Of a stretch of 32,868 nucleotides of DNA, positions 1-7,033 are shown piece after piece. The first letter of the stretch is position 1, and every line of letters begins with the position of its first letter. Where the stretch lies: the IMG/VR virus record IMGVR_UViG_3300042520_002253, positions 1 to 32,868 of that record. One strand, 5' to 3'. Below the pieces are notes generated by a model. It worked only from the letters and a program-made list of their open reading frames with translations. It made no database searches and had not been told where the DNA came from. Both the position numbers and the translations under genes were made by a program. The DNA comes from a virus.

Positions 1-127
1 CTTCTGAAAAATACGCTTCCTTTTTACCTCCAATTGCACCCCTTGAATAGCAAGTAGTATTGTATAGCTTTCTAATTGCGATATGCTTTGCGTATGCTGA
101 ACTAACATTGAACTTTTTACAAATCTT
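1..127. repeat. 127-bp terminal direct repeat, left copy
   Basis: Bases 1-127 are identical to bases 32742-32868. A repeat of exactly 127 bp is what a de Bruijn assembler leaves when a circular or circularly permuted molecule is assembled with k=127, so I read it as an assembly overlap, not a biological terminal repeat. The gene crossing the join stays in frame, which supports circular closure. A true short terminal repeat cannot be excluded from sequence alone. Confidence 0.9.
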
Positions 128-202
128 TGCTTCACTCATCTCAAAAGTAGCATCGTAAACTCTTAGAAAGAAATCTCTCTGATTGTTTTTAATACTAATC
201 AT
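1..202 (-). CDS. Small HTH-like protein, 5' part (gene crosses the genome join)
   Basis: This is the N-terminal part of a 92-aa protein starting at ATG 202 (MISIKNNQRDFFLRVYDA...). It runs off the left edge and continues at 32741 down to a TGA at 32665. The total is 279 bases, a whole number of codons, only if the 127-bp repeat is collapsed. Residues about 22-46 (MSEAKICKKFNVSSAYAKHIA) read like a helix-turn-helix: short helix, turn at FNVS, recognition helix. It is probably a small DNA-binding or regulatory protein of the early operon. Its start overlaps the stop of the 45-aa membrane peptide gene, and its stop overlaps the next ATG (ATGA). No family was recognised with certainty. Confidence 0.8.
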   Translation of the reverse strand, partial: MISIKNNQRDFFLRVYDATFEMSEAKICKKFNVSSAYAKHIAIRKLYNTTCYSRGAIGGKKEAYFSE

Positions 203-332
203 TTTCAAATTGCTTTCTAAATTGTTTTTGAATTTTCCTGCATTTTTGATTGCTTTGATCAAATCGGTAGCATATATATCCTAATCCTAATAATGCAGGA
301 ATACAAGCAAAAAAGTAAACTAAATCAATCAT
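195..332 (-). CDS. 45-aa one-helix membrane peptide
   Basis: A short ORF from ATG 332 to TAG 195-197. Residues 3-22 (LVYFFACIPALLGLGYICYR) form one hydrophobic helix. The rest is a basic, Gln/Lys-rich tail of about 20 residues that would lie in the cytoplasm. It fits the gap between the HTH gene ending at 337 and the HTH gene starting at 202, overlapping the latter by 8 bp, as is usual in this tightly packed operon. The function is unknown. Small early membrane peptides of phages can act in superinfection exclusion or host takeover, but nothing here shows that. Confidence 0.6.
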   Translation of the reverse strand: MIDLVYFFACIPALLGLGYICYRFDQSNQKCRKIQKQFRKQFEND

Positions 333-336
333 AACT

Positions 337-627
337 TTATTTTTTAGATTTCACATATTTATATTCAACTTTATTTATTTTTTTAGGGTAAAGCTTTTCC
401 CTAATTATTACCTCAAAATCTTTTTTTAATGATTTTAAAGGTTTTTCTTTTTTGATCTCCCAGATTGCCTTACGACCAATTCCAATGATGTCTGAAATAT
501 CATTGTTTTTAAATCCGCTTTCAATAAGTAAATGGATTGCAACTCTTTTGATTTGCATCCACTCTTTTGAATTTGTTTGTTTTACCGAAAAATACTCTTC
601 CAGTTCGTCAATAGTAATATTGTCCAT
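337..627 (-). CDS. Small helix-turn-helix protein
   Basis: This 96-aa protein is unnamed, but residues about 27-60 (KRVAIHLLIESGFKNNDISD then IIGIGRKAIWEIKKEK) have the pattern of a helix-turn-helix: helix, GFKNNDIS, helix, then a recognition helix starting IGRKAIWEI. The C-terminal third is Lys-rich, which suits nucleic-acid binding. It is the first robust gene after the promoter at 697-725, so it is probably among the earliest expressed proteins. It is a candidate for the regulator that binds the paired inverted repeats at 710-739 and 29435-29464, though this link is inference only. The ATG at 627 was chosen because no earlier in-frame ATG is plausible. Confidence 0.75.
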   Translation of the reverse strand: MDNITIDELEEYFSVKQTNSKEWMQIKRVAIHLLIESGFKNNDISDIIGIGRKAIWEIKKEKPLKSLKKDFEVIIREKLYPKKINKVEYKYVKSKK

Positions 628-671
628 ATTGCAATTGTTAAAAAGATTAATAAAATTTTTGCCTGTTTCAT
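582..671 (-). CDS. Possible 29-aa membrane leader peptide
   Basis: An ORF from ATG 671 to TAA 582-584 encodes a 29-aa peptide that is mostly one hydrophobic helix (ILLIFLTIAIWTILLL) with a short basic end. It lies directly behind the inferred transcription start near 690, after an A-rich leader, and overlaps the start of the next gene by 46 bases in another frame. It could be a real micro-protein, a leader that controls the HTH gene behind it, or chance. AT-rich DNA easily makes hydrophobic short ORFs. Confidence 0.3.
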   Translation of the reverse strand: MKQAKILLIFLTIAIWTILLLTNWKSIFR

Positions 672-696
672 TTTGATGAGGTTTTTAATTCTTCAA

Positions 697-725
697 CAAA
701 GATATAAAATGTTTCTAATTAACAA
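697..725 (-). promoter_or_regulatory. Bacteroidota-type promoter for the small early genes
   Basis: On the minus strand the sequence reads TTG (725-723), 18 bp, then TATCTTTG (704-697), matching the Bacteroidota/Flavobacterium consensus TTG-N17-23-TAnnTTTG. Counting 7 bases on from the G gives a start near 690, an A. It sits upstream of the HTH operon. The -33 element lies inside an inverted repeat also found at the promoter at 29421. Confidence 0.8.
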
Positions 726-739
726 GCAAAAAAGAAACA
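710..739. promoter_or_regulatory. Operator-like inverted repeat TGTTTCT-N16-AGAAACA
   Basis: The arms are 710-716 and 733-739, with 16 bp between them, a perfect 7-bp inverted repeat spanning the -33 element of the promoter at 697-725. The same arms with the same 16-bp spacing occur at 29435-29464 over another promoter. A protein dimer bound here would block RNA polymerase, so a shared repressor is the simplest reading. Confidence 0.65.
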
Positions 740-760
740 AATTAATGTAAAAAAATAGAA

Positions 761-955
761 TTATTTATTTGCCTGGTAAAATTCAAGAAGTCTTTTATAG
801 TAAGGAATAAATCTTTTATTGCCAGTATTGGCTTTTAAATAAGATATATGTGTGCTTAAAAATTGATCAACATTCATAATTGTACCAAAATGAAAAGAAA
901 GTTTTTTGTATTGGCTTATTTTAGCAAGTTCTTTAATCAGTTCGTTTAGTTTCAT
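761..955 (-). CDS. Small protein of unknown function (64 aa)
   Basis: This 64-aa protein starts MKLNELIKELAKISQYKKLS and is basic and probably helical, with several Tyr and Lys residues near its C-terminus (YYKRLLEFYQANK). No domain was recognised. It starts 6 bases after the hairpin terminator that ends the morphogenesis/lysis operon and stops upstream of the early promoter at 697. I found no convincing promoter of its own, so it may be expressed by read-through of the terminator. There is no visible membrane segment or signal peptide. Confidence 0.65.
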   Translation of the reverse strand: MKLNELIKELAKISQYKKLSFHFGTIMNVDQFLSTHISYLKANTGNKRFIPYYKRLLEFYQANK

Positions 956-956
956 A

Positions 957-992
957 AAACAAAAATAGCCAACAAATTTAATTGTTGGCTAT
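957..992 (-). terminator. Intrinsic terminator ending the structural/lysis operon
   Basis: A perfect 11-bp stem (965-975 with 982-992, ATAGCCAACAA/TTGTTGGCTAT) and a 6-base loop. On the minus strand it is followed at once by TTTTTGTTTT. It lies just after the endolysin gene, so it closes the long minus-strand late operon. Confidence 0.88.
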
Positions 993-1045
993 AAAACATA
1001 TAAAGTATGGCAGCTTTATGAAAGAATCATGTAAATATACATAAA

Positions 1046-1513
1046 TTATTGTCTTATTTCGAAGTGCATCCAATCATAATTCTTTTCTAAACCTAAAGAA
1101 ATAAATCCATGTTTGTAAAAGATATTAATCATTGGTTGGTATTCTGGTCTCGCAAATCTTGCAGTTGATTTAGTTTCTTTTAATTTATTTCTTTCCGGAT
1201 CTAAATCAATTGCTATCCCCCATGAATGTCTGCTAAATTCACTCCCACCTCTCATTTTTCGGTAAGCAAAGCAACCACCAAATAAATCAATTCCTAACTC
1301 AACAATTTTTTCATATCCGTAATGATCTAATAAATCGTTAAAAACAAGTAAAAATTTATTTGCAATTAGTTTGTGGCATTGCATTTTTGTAACCTTTACG
1401 TTTTTATCCCATGATAACCGCATCGGATAAGGCAAAATAATAGGAGTTAAATAACCTGCTCCAGTTTCATTTGGAGAACCGTATTTTAAAATGATTTCTT
1501 TAGTCGTTAGCAT
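1046..1513 (-). CDS. M15-family peptidase endolysin
   Basis: This 155-aa enzyme cuts the peptide part of peptidoglycan at the end of infection. Residues 94-103 (SRHSWGIAID) carry the Zn-binding His96 and Asp103 of the M15 signature SxHxxGxAxD. Residues 147-152 (DWMHFE) carry the third zinc ligand, His150, and the catalytic acid region. This is typical of M15C/VanY-like L-alanyl-D-glutamate or D-Ala-D-Ala peptidases; the exact bond is not decidable here. No signal peptide is visible, so it should need the holin to reach the wall. It is the last gene of the late operon, overlaps the membrane protein gene before it by 14 bases, and is followed by a strong terminator. Confidence 0.92.
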   Translation of the reverse strand: MLTTKEIILKYGSPNETGAGYLTPIILPYPMRLSWDKNVKVTKMQCHKLIANKFLLVFNDLLDHYGYEKIVELGIDLFGGCFAYRKMRGGSEFSRHSWGIAIDLDPERNKLKETKSTARFARPEYQPMINIFYKHGFISLGLEKNYDWMHFEIRQ

Positions 1514-1712
1514 CTTTTATAGTTGTTTGTGATAAAATTCCTGTTAATGTTCCGGTAGCAACCATGTAACCGGCAATTGTAATTAATGAAGCAGGAAGCG
1601 AAACTGGAAGCGTTAATAAACCACCACCAAGTGCGCTAACTGTTATCCCTATATTCCTAACTTTTTTCCAAAACTTAGGTGTTGGTGCTAAAAATCTTTG
1701 TTTTAAATTCAT
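1500..1712 (-). CDS. Small membrane protein of the lysis cassette
   Basis: This 70-aa protein has a basic N-terminus (MNLKQRFLAPTPKFWKKVRN) followed by two hydrophobic stretches, roughly residues 21-41 and 44-62, separated by a Pro/Ser turn. It sits between the holin and the endolysin, overlapping both (4 and 14 bases), so it belongs to the lysis cassette. It may be a second holin, an antiholin or a holin helper. The sequence alone does not separate these. The charged N-terminus should face the cytoplasm. Confidence 0.75.
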   Translation of the reverse strand: MNLKQRFLAPTPKFWKKVRNIGITVSALGGGLLTLPVSLPASLITIAGYMVATGTLTGILSQTTIKDAND

Positions 1713-2140
1713 TGTTTATGTCTTTTAATTTGATTTATTTGTTTTATAGCTTGAAAAGTTTTATCTAAAAAAGAGAATCCAAATAAACCTCTAAAATTTT
1801 CATCAATACTTTTTATCTCAATAAATGAGATACCAATAAGCGCAAATTTTACAAATGGAAGTTGTGGTTCAACTAATGTTATTCCGTGCGCCACAATAAC
1901 TAAAAGAAAGTAAAAAATAAGCTTTGGAACAATAGCAAACATTTTTTTTGAACTTATTGCTTCAATATCTTTTCTTCCTGCTCTCATTACTCCTGTAATT
2001 GTGTCAGTAATAACAAGAATTGTTACAAGAATAAAAGCGTAAAAAATAGGAGAAAAAAATGAAAACAATGCAACACCGAAATATTTTAGAAAAGTGATTA
2101 AAGTAGCTTTCATCGAAAAATTAAAAGTTTTTGAAGTCAT
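1709..2140 (-). CDS. Phage holin
   Basis: A 143-aa membrane protein that should open the inner membrane to release the endolysin. It has about four hydrophobic segments (near residues 12-30, 33-47, 69-88 and 95-110). Residues 46-50 (DTITG), after a hydrophobic segment and followed by basic residues, match the D-x-I/V-T-G signature of the phage holin 4 / toxin-secretion-lysis holin family. The C-terminus is basic (KQINQIKRHKQ) and cytoplasmic. It lies immediately upstream of the second membrane protein and the M15 endolysin, forming a compact cassette at the end of the late operon. Confidence 0.85.
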   Translation of the reverse strand: MTSKTFNFSMKATLITFLKYFGVALFSFFSPIFYAFILVTILVITDTITGVMRAGRKDIEAISSKKMFAIVPKLIFYFLLVIVAHGITLVEPQLPFVKFALIGISFIEIKSIDENFRGLFGFSFLDKTFQAIKQINQIKRHKQ

Positions 2141-2156
2141 AAAATTAAAAATTTTA

Positions 2157-3026
2157 TTAGCTATTATACTTAGAAATTTTATTTTTTATTTTGTCGGTAA
2201 GTTCAACCTTTATTTTCGCGAAGCGTGAATATTCCAAATATTCAATATCAGGAGAACCTTGTACAATCAATGGTAAATCTTTGTAAGAGTACGTGTGGTT
2301 AAATTCATTGTGATCAGATAAAAACAATTCAAACTCTGAAAGCAAATATAGATCAACAATTTTCTTTGTAATTTTTTCTTTAATTGGATCCGTAGCCAAG
2401 TAATATTTATTGATTATTTCGCGCTGCACATTCTTATCTACTTTTCCATTGTAAACAAGGTTATCAATTACTAAATCAGGCTTTCTGCTTCCAAAGAATC
2501 CGTTTAATCGAATTGTATCAATTACATTTGAATCAGTGAAATCAATATCTTCAATCGCATGGTATTGATTAAAGTTTGCTTTCAAACGGATTGTTCCTTT
2601 TGCATTTTCTGCTGTATAAGGTTTCAATTCATATTCATCCCACACATAATTATTTACAACTCCATCAATTGTACTTTCAATTTTTAACTTAAAGCAACCT
2701 TGACCATCAATAATTAAAACTTGTTGCCAATCAACTGTACAATAAAAATCAAGTTCATTTGCTGAAAATTGAATTTTATCTGGTTGATATGAAGTTAATA
2801 CATCGTCATGCGTATATAATTTGAACTCTAATAAATCAGTTGCAAAATCAAGTTTTTGCCAAGCACTTGACAAATCATTTTTCCAAGTTTCAGTATCGGT
2901 AATATGTGCCAGTACTAAAGTAGGCTCACAACATTCATCAATACCATAATCTTCTGTTGGAATTGTTTCAATTTTCTTTGTTACTTTAAAGCATTGCTTT
3001 GTTCTATTGTATAAAAATCCTGCCAT
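2157..3026 (-). CDS. Putative minor tail/appendage protein
   Basis: A 289-aa protein with no recognised catalytic motif. It starts MAGFLYNRTKQCFKVTKKIE and has Cys residues near position 33 (ECCEP). The sequence is rich in Asp, Tyr and beta-prone stretches, with an acidic/basic C-terminus. It lies after the tail-fibre genes and before the lysis cassette, where siphoviruses often encode minor tail or accessory virion proteins; that assignment is by position. Its start overlaps the previous gene by 23 bases. Confidence 0.6.
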   Translation of the reverse strand: MAGFLYNRTKQCFKVTKKIETIPTEDYGIDECCEPTLVLAHITDTETWKNDLSSAWQKLDFATDLLEFKLYTHDDVLTSYQPDKIQFSANELDFYCTVDWQQVLIIDGQGCFKLKIESTIDGVVNNYVWDEYELKPYTAENAKGTIRLKANFNQYHAIEDIDFTDSNVIDTIRLNGFFGSRKPDLVIDNLVYNGKVDKNVQREIINKYYLATDPIKEKITKKIVDLYLLSEFELFLSDHNEFNHTYSYKDLPLIVQGSPDIEYLEYSRFAKIKVELTDKIKNKISKYNS

Positions 3027-3192
3027 AAGTATCGTTTAAAATTGTTTTTGCTAAGATACAAACTTCTTCGTCTGATAATCCTTCATGAGTATCACAATAA
3101 CTTAATTTATCGCTTAATTCTCCAATAGGCACTATTTCAAAATAAGTGCCATTTTCTTCAACTCTTTTTATTTTAACTTCTACTTCAAACAT
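3004..3192 (-). CDS. Small protein of unknown function (62 aa)
   Basis: A 62-aa, mostly acidic protein (MFEVEVKIKRVEENGTYFEI...). The N-terminal half looks beta-prone and the C-terminal half helical (SDEEVCILAKTILND). It has no signal peptide or membrane helix. It sits between the large fibre gene, which starts transcription of this part, and the minor tail protein, overlapping the latter. It could be a small fibre-associated or assembly protein, by context only. Confidence 0.65.
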   Translation of the reverse strand: MFEVEVKIKRVEENGTYFEIVPIGELSDKLSYCDTHEGLSDEEVCILAKTILNDTYGRIFIQ

Positions 3193-3194
3193 AA

Positions 3195-4985
3195 TTATAT
3201 CGAATAAACACCTAAAATACCTAAATCAAATTGTCCACTATTTGTAACACCTCCACTTCCTCCCATACATCTACTCGCAACAAAGTTTAATCCTTGAGTT
3301 GTTGCAGGAAGGTTGGTTGAAATTGTTCCTTCAACGCTTACACTAGTTTCGTTATTTGTAGCCTTGTAAAGTACGTTACCACTATAATCATTGTATAATT
3401 CAAAAGAATACATTGCAGTTAACGCTGAACCTCCAGTTCTATTTGCAGGAAATGAACTACCAAGGTCTATTTTTGTACAAGTACCACTTCCGTCATTGTG
3501 AAATACTTGAATGTTTGTATCTGCTGAATCAGAACCAAAACCGATTACATTTAGCATTGTATCTACTTGTGTAACATCATTGTAAGTCATGTCAGCAGTT
3601 AATGCGTTCATTCCATAGAATTGTCTACAACCACTTGCAAATGCTGTGTCTGAAATATAAACATCACAAACAAATCTGAATCCACCTGATACGTACCAAA
3701 GTAATGCTGAACCTCTTGTTCCAGTGTATCTACCCGAAGAAACAACTGAAGCATAAAAACCTTTTCTTACTTGTTTTGTTGCGTAATTTGTCGTTGCTAC
3801 TGAACGTGCAATTGTACTTCCAGTAGTTGAAATAGTAATACCACCAAACGTATCTTCTGTTGTAGAGTTATTTCTATATTGAACACCCCTAAACGATTCA
3901 TGTGGTGTATATGAAGGAATAATTGAAGTGTTTAAATCACTTGAAAAAACAAAGTTATCATCCGAACAAGCTGTATTGAATTCTGCTTTTGTACCACTTA
4001 AAGTATTGCTTGTGAGACTTAAAGTTTTATTTGTTAATGTTACTGCCGTTGCTTTTAAGTCATCCCAAAGTTGAGCAATTGTACGATTAACCCATAATCC
4101 TGACTTCTTTTGTAAAACATCATCGTTAGCATCAGAAGTAAGTTTTACACCATGTAACTCATCTAAACTATATCCGTTTTGAATGTGTAGTACAATTTTA
4201 CCTTGTGTTGCGTGTGCGTGTGCTACATATCCAATAAATACAGAAAATGCAGGTTCACTTGGTGGTGTAGTTGTAAAATCTCCTGCTGTTTCACTTAACC
4301 ATAAATCATCGCCATCAGCAAACGCAGAAGTGTTTATATCATGAATTGTTCCGTGAGTAATTATATAGCCATCAGAATTGTTTGCAATTGATGAACGTGT
4401 AATACCTATTGTATTGCTTGAAGTGATACCCAAAGAAGCATCTGCAAGAGTTATATTAGGTTTTTGACCCGTAGCACCACTAATATAAACTACTTTCGTT
4501 TTAGCAATTGTTACACCAGTTGAGTTTCTCGCAATAAATTCTAATCTTTCAGAACTATCAACTACTCCATCATTATCAGCATCGTAAACAGCTTTTGTCA
4601 TATCCCCTCCAGTAGCAGAAGAAGTCTGATTCTCCCATTGGCTTGTGGTAGAATTATAAACTAAAGATTGTCCGTTTGAAGGAGCAGAAATATAAACATC
4701 ACTTAAATCATCTAAATCAATTGAAGGTTGTTGAAATCTAATACCAGTATTTTGGTAAATATATTCTTCAAAAACACTTTGCGAAGCATAAGCAGTATCG
4801 GTTTCATCTGTTATGCTTGAAAATGCAATATCTGTAAAAGGTCTATTTTGACCTCTCATCATTATATTGTAGCTTGTTGCAGAATCATTGTCTTTTGAAA
4901 GTAAACAATTCTCTAAATTGTCGATAAAGTAAGTATTACTATCGTCAATTAAAACAAGAAAATTACCTTTTACAAATATTTTCAT
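3195..4985 (-). CDS. Tail fibre / receptor-binding candidate with modular phage appendage domain
   Basis: A 596-aa protein rich in Ser, Thr, Asn and Gly. Residues 91-120 carry a LDDLSDV...NGQSLVYN...WEN type module common at the stalk of phage fibres. Residues about 143-277 (SSERLEFIARNSTGV, VVYISGATGQKPNI, DDLWLSETAG, VQ/IQNGYSLDELH) match a module I recognise from tail appendages of many unrelated, often aquatic, phages. The C-terminal 230 residues are beta-rich and unassigned, and probably make host contact. The gene shares one base with the stop/start of the 72-aa gene before it. It is one of three adjacent candidates for host recognition. Confidence 0.78.
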   Translation of the reverse strand: MKIFVKGNFLVLIDDSNTYFIDNLENCLLSKDNDSATSYNIMMRGQNRPFTDIAFSSITDETDTAYASQSVFEEYIYQNTGIRFQQPSIDLDDLSDVYISAPSNGQSLVYNSTTSQWENQTSSATGGDMTKAVYDADNDGVVDSSERLEFIARNSTGVTIAKTKVVYISGATGQKPNITLADASLGITSSNTIGITRSSIANNSDGYIITHGTIHDINTSAFADGDDLWLSETAGDFTTTPPSEPAFSVFIGYVAHAHATQGKIVLHIQNGYSLDELHGVKLTSDANDDVLQKKSGLWVNRTIAQLWDDLKATAVTLTNKTLSLTSNTLSGTKAEFNTACSDDNFVFSSDLNTSIIPSYTPHESFRGVQYRNNSTTEDTFGGITISTTGSTIARSVATTNYATKQVRKGFYASVVSSGRYTGTRGSALLWYVSGGFRFVCDVYISDTAFASGCRQFYGMNALTADMTYNDVTQVDTMLNVIGFGSDSADTNIQVFHNDGSGTCTKIDLGSSFPANRTGGSALTAMYSFELYNDYSGNVLYKATNNETSVSVEGTISTNLPATTQGLNFVASRCMGGSGGVTNSGQFDLGILGVYSI

Positions 4986-5203
4986 TATACAATTGGATTA
5001 TAAGGAATCAATTCCAAAGTAAACCACCAATCAATAACACCTATCTCGTTTGCTCTTACAAGTGTTAATTTGTTGTATTCCTCTATACCTAAGTAGTAGT
5101 TACCATCTGCATCAATTGCATCTGTGTTAAAAAATTGAACACCATCAAAAGTCTGTCCTACCAATTGATTGCGTTGAGCTTCCGTTATTAAATAAACATT
5201 CAT
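4985..5203 (-). CDS. Small tail-fibre-associated protein
   Basis: A 72-aa protein (MNVYLITEAQRNQLVGQTFD...) with a Gln/Asp/Tyr-rich composition and a C-terminal tryptophan pair (DWWFTLELIPYNPIV). Proteins of this look and size commonly sit next to tail fibres in Bacteroidota phages, where they may be fibre-assembly or structural partners; this is from general familiarity, not a defined domain. It lies between the lectin-like tail protein and the large fibre and overlaps the fibre start. It has no signal peptide. Confidence 0.65.
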   Translation of the reverse strand: MNVYLITEAQRNQLVGQTFDGVQFFNTDAIDADGNYYLGIEEYNKLTLVRANEIGVIDWWFTLELIPYNPIV

Positions 5204-5215
5204 AATTTATATTTT

Positions 5216-6022
5216 TTAGTAAACATTTCTGCCTAATGCTGTGTTAAAAGTGTTGATTGCAGTAGTCATATTAGCTACTTCTGTTCCATTCATTCCATCT
5301 GCAAAGAATATACAGTTACCTTGCCATGCGCCATATAAGTTAACTGTTGGTGCAGATGGTGTTCCTGCTCCATTATCGTCTCCAAATAAAACTATAATTC
5401 TACCACTCCAAGAAGTAGTAACACCCGTTTGAGTAGCAGTATTTTGCAAAACTCCATTTTTATAAGCTAATGCTTGTGTTGAATTTTGCCTTGTAAGAAC
5501 ATACATTCCTTTTTGTGTAGATGAATTGGTGAATGAGTTTTGGGTTCCTGTTATTCTTTGTATACTACCACTAAAACTATCAAAGTATCTAAATTGCATT
5601 TTAGTATAAGCACTACCAATAGCAAATCTTGATGTTGCTAAATTAGCTAAATTGTTCATGTTATACCAACCTGCTGTCATGTTATTAAAGCTAAAAGCGC
5701 TATCAGGTACATGAGTATAAGCATAAGCTGTTGTTCCATTTCCTAACATACCATCAGATGAATGTGTAAATCCTCCAAAGAAAGTTAGTCTATATGCTAC
5801 ATCTAAATCCCTTGGGTCTTTTAAATTCCATTTGTTTTCAGATGCAGTAGTTAAAAATGCAGGGTAAAATGCTTTTACTTTACTCCACAACCCGTAAGTT
5901 TTTAAATCTAAAACTAATGAGTTAACAGCATTTTTTTGAGTTACATTTGTTATCGGCACTGCATTTATATAACTAAGTGCATCAGCATCGTAACCACCAT
6001 ATATATAAGGATTAATTATCAT
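5216..6022 (-). CDS. Lectin-like tail appendage protein
   Basis: A 268-aa protein. After a helical stretch (LVLDLKTYGLWSKVKAFYP) comes a beta-rich region with FGGFTHSSDGMLGNGTTAYA, MYVLTRQNST, LAYKNGVLQ and RIIVLFGDDNG. This pattern resembles the concanavalin A/laminin-G-like jelly roll used by phage tail proteins to bind sugars. It begins at an ATGA overlap with the fibre gene upstream. A role in surface-glycan binding is likely but is inferred from fold resemblance. No enzymatic motif is visible. Confidence 0.65.
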   Translation of the reverse strand: MIINPYIYGGYDADALSYINAVPITNVTQKNAVNSLVLDLKTYGLWSKVKAFYPAFLTTASENKWNLKDPRDLDVAYRLTFFGGFTHSSDGMLGNGTTAYAYTHVPDSAFSFNNMTAGWYNMNNLANLATSRFAIGSAYTKMQFRYFDSFSGSIQRITGTQNSFTNSSTQKGMYVLTRQNSTQALAYKNGVLQNTATQTGVTTSWSGRIIVLFGDDNGAGTPSAPTVNLYGAWQGNCIFFADGMNGTEVANMTTAINTFNTALGRNVY

Positions 6023-7032
6023 GCTCTTGTTCCGATTAAAGTGATTTTCAAACCTTTTGCAGTACCATCCCCAACTTGGTCTATGTCAATTGTTATTTCA
6101 GCATCATCTGCCAAAGCACTATCAGAAATAACAGCAGGAGTAGTTGCAGTTGTACTTGTTTTTTCAGTGTTATCAATTGTTAGTTTTGTTGAAATTACAC
6201 TTGAACCACTTTCGTTTATGTCAATAGTTAAAATACTTCCACTTGTTTGAGCAGTAGATAAACTTGCTCTTACTTCGGTTAATGTCATTGCGTATGGCAT
6301 ACGAAAAGTAATCTTTGAAGTACCAGTAGTCAAAGCAGTTGTTTCATCTGAAACAGCCAATTGTATTTGAGTTGGAAGGAAAGCCCAATTGGATTGACCA
6401 TTTGAATTTATTGATTTTAAAAATTTTCCAGTAGCTTCTGAACCATCTCTTAATCTAAGTGCATAATTGCTACTTCCACCTGATGCTAAAAATTCTGCAC
6501 CAGTATTGGTTGTTGCTCCAACACCAGTTGCATTTGCTTTAAAGCCAACATTTGAACCACTTGTTGCAATAGATTGAAATTCTGCTCCAATACTTGATGC
6601 ACCACTAACTTGCACGTAAATTCCTTGCCCTGCTGATTTACTATTTGCAATTTCAACTCCATTATTTATAGAAGAAGTTGACATTTTAAGTAATGCTGTT
6701 CCTATTGGGGTAGTTCCTAAGCCTAAAGTTGAACCATTATCCTGCAATAAACTATTTGCAAGTGTATTACTATCTGAAAATTTACTTAAATAGTTAGCTG
6801 TACCACTTCCATCAATTGCATCTGTAATTCCGTAACCAACCAAAGTTGTTGGTGTACTTGTTAATGATGCAAAAGGCAATGTTAAATAGGTTGTCAACCA
6901 TGTTTTAAGTTGCAGCAAACTCCATTTCTTTGTTGCGTAAGTTGATCCACTTTTTTCTGAAATATCAATCAAACTTCCAGTATCAGGATTAGTGTTAGAT
7001 ACTGCATTGTATTGTGTTATTTTTTTTCCCAT
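6019..7032 (-). CDS. Tail appendage protein with widespread C-terminal module
   Basis: A 337-aa protein. The N-terminus (KKITQYNAVSNTNPDTGSLI, then WSLLQLKTWL) looks like a virion-attachment segment seen in many phage fibres. The middle is Gly/Ser/Ala-rich and repeat-like. Residues from about 225 (IQLAVSDETTALTTGTSKIT, FRMPYAMTLTEVRASL, DINESGSS, KLTIDNTEKTST, DIDQVGDGTAKGLKITLIGT) form a module that I recognise at the C-terminus of tail appendages in unrelated phages and prophages, so it is probably exchanged horizontally. It overlaps the next gene by 4 bases. Confidence 0.78.
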   Translation of the reverse strand: MGKKITQYNAVSNTNPDTGSLIDISEKSGSTYATKKWSLLQLKTWLTTYLTLPFASLTSTPTTLVGYGITDAIDGSGTANYLSKFSDSNTLANSLLQDNGSTLGLGTTPIGTALLKMSTSSINNGVEIANSKSAGQGIYVQVSGASSIGAEFQSIATSGSNVGFKANATGVGATTNTGAEFLASGGSSNYALRLRDGSEATGKFLKSINSNGQSNWAFLPTQIQLAVSDETTALTTGTSKITFRMPYAMTLTEVRASLSTAQTSGSILTIDINESGSSVISTKLTIDNTEKTSTTATTPAVISDSALADDAEITIDIDQVGDGTAKGLKITLIGTRA

Positions 7033-7033
7033 T

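Noticed and set aside
973-980. TAAATTTG as a promoter for the gene at 761-955
   Set aside because: It lies within the terminator stem-loop and has no TTG at the right distance; the match is expected by chance in AT-rich DNA.
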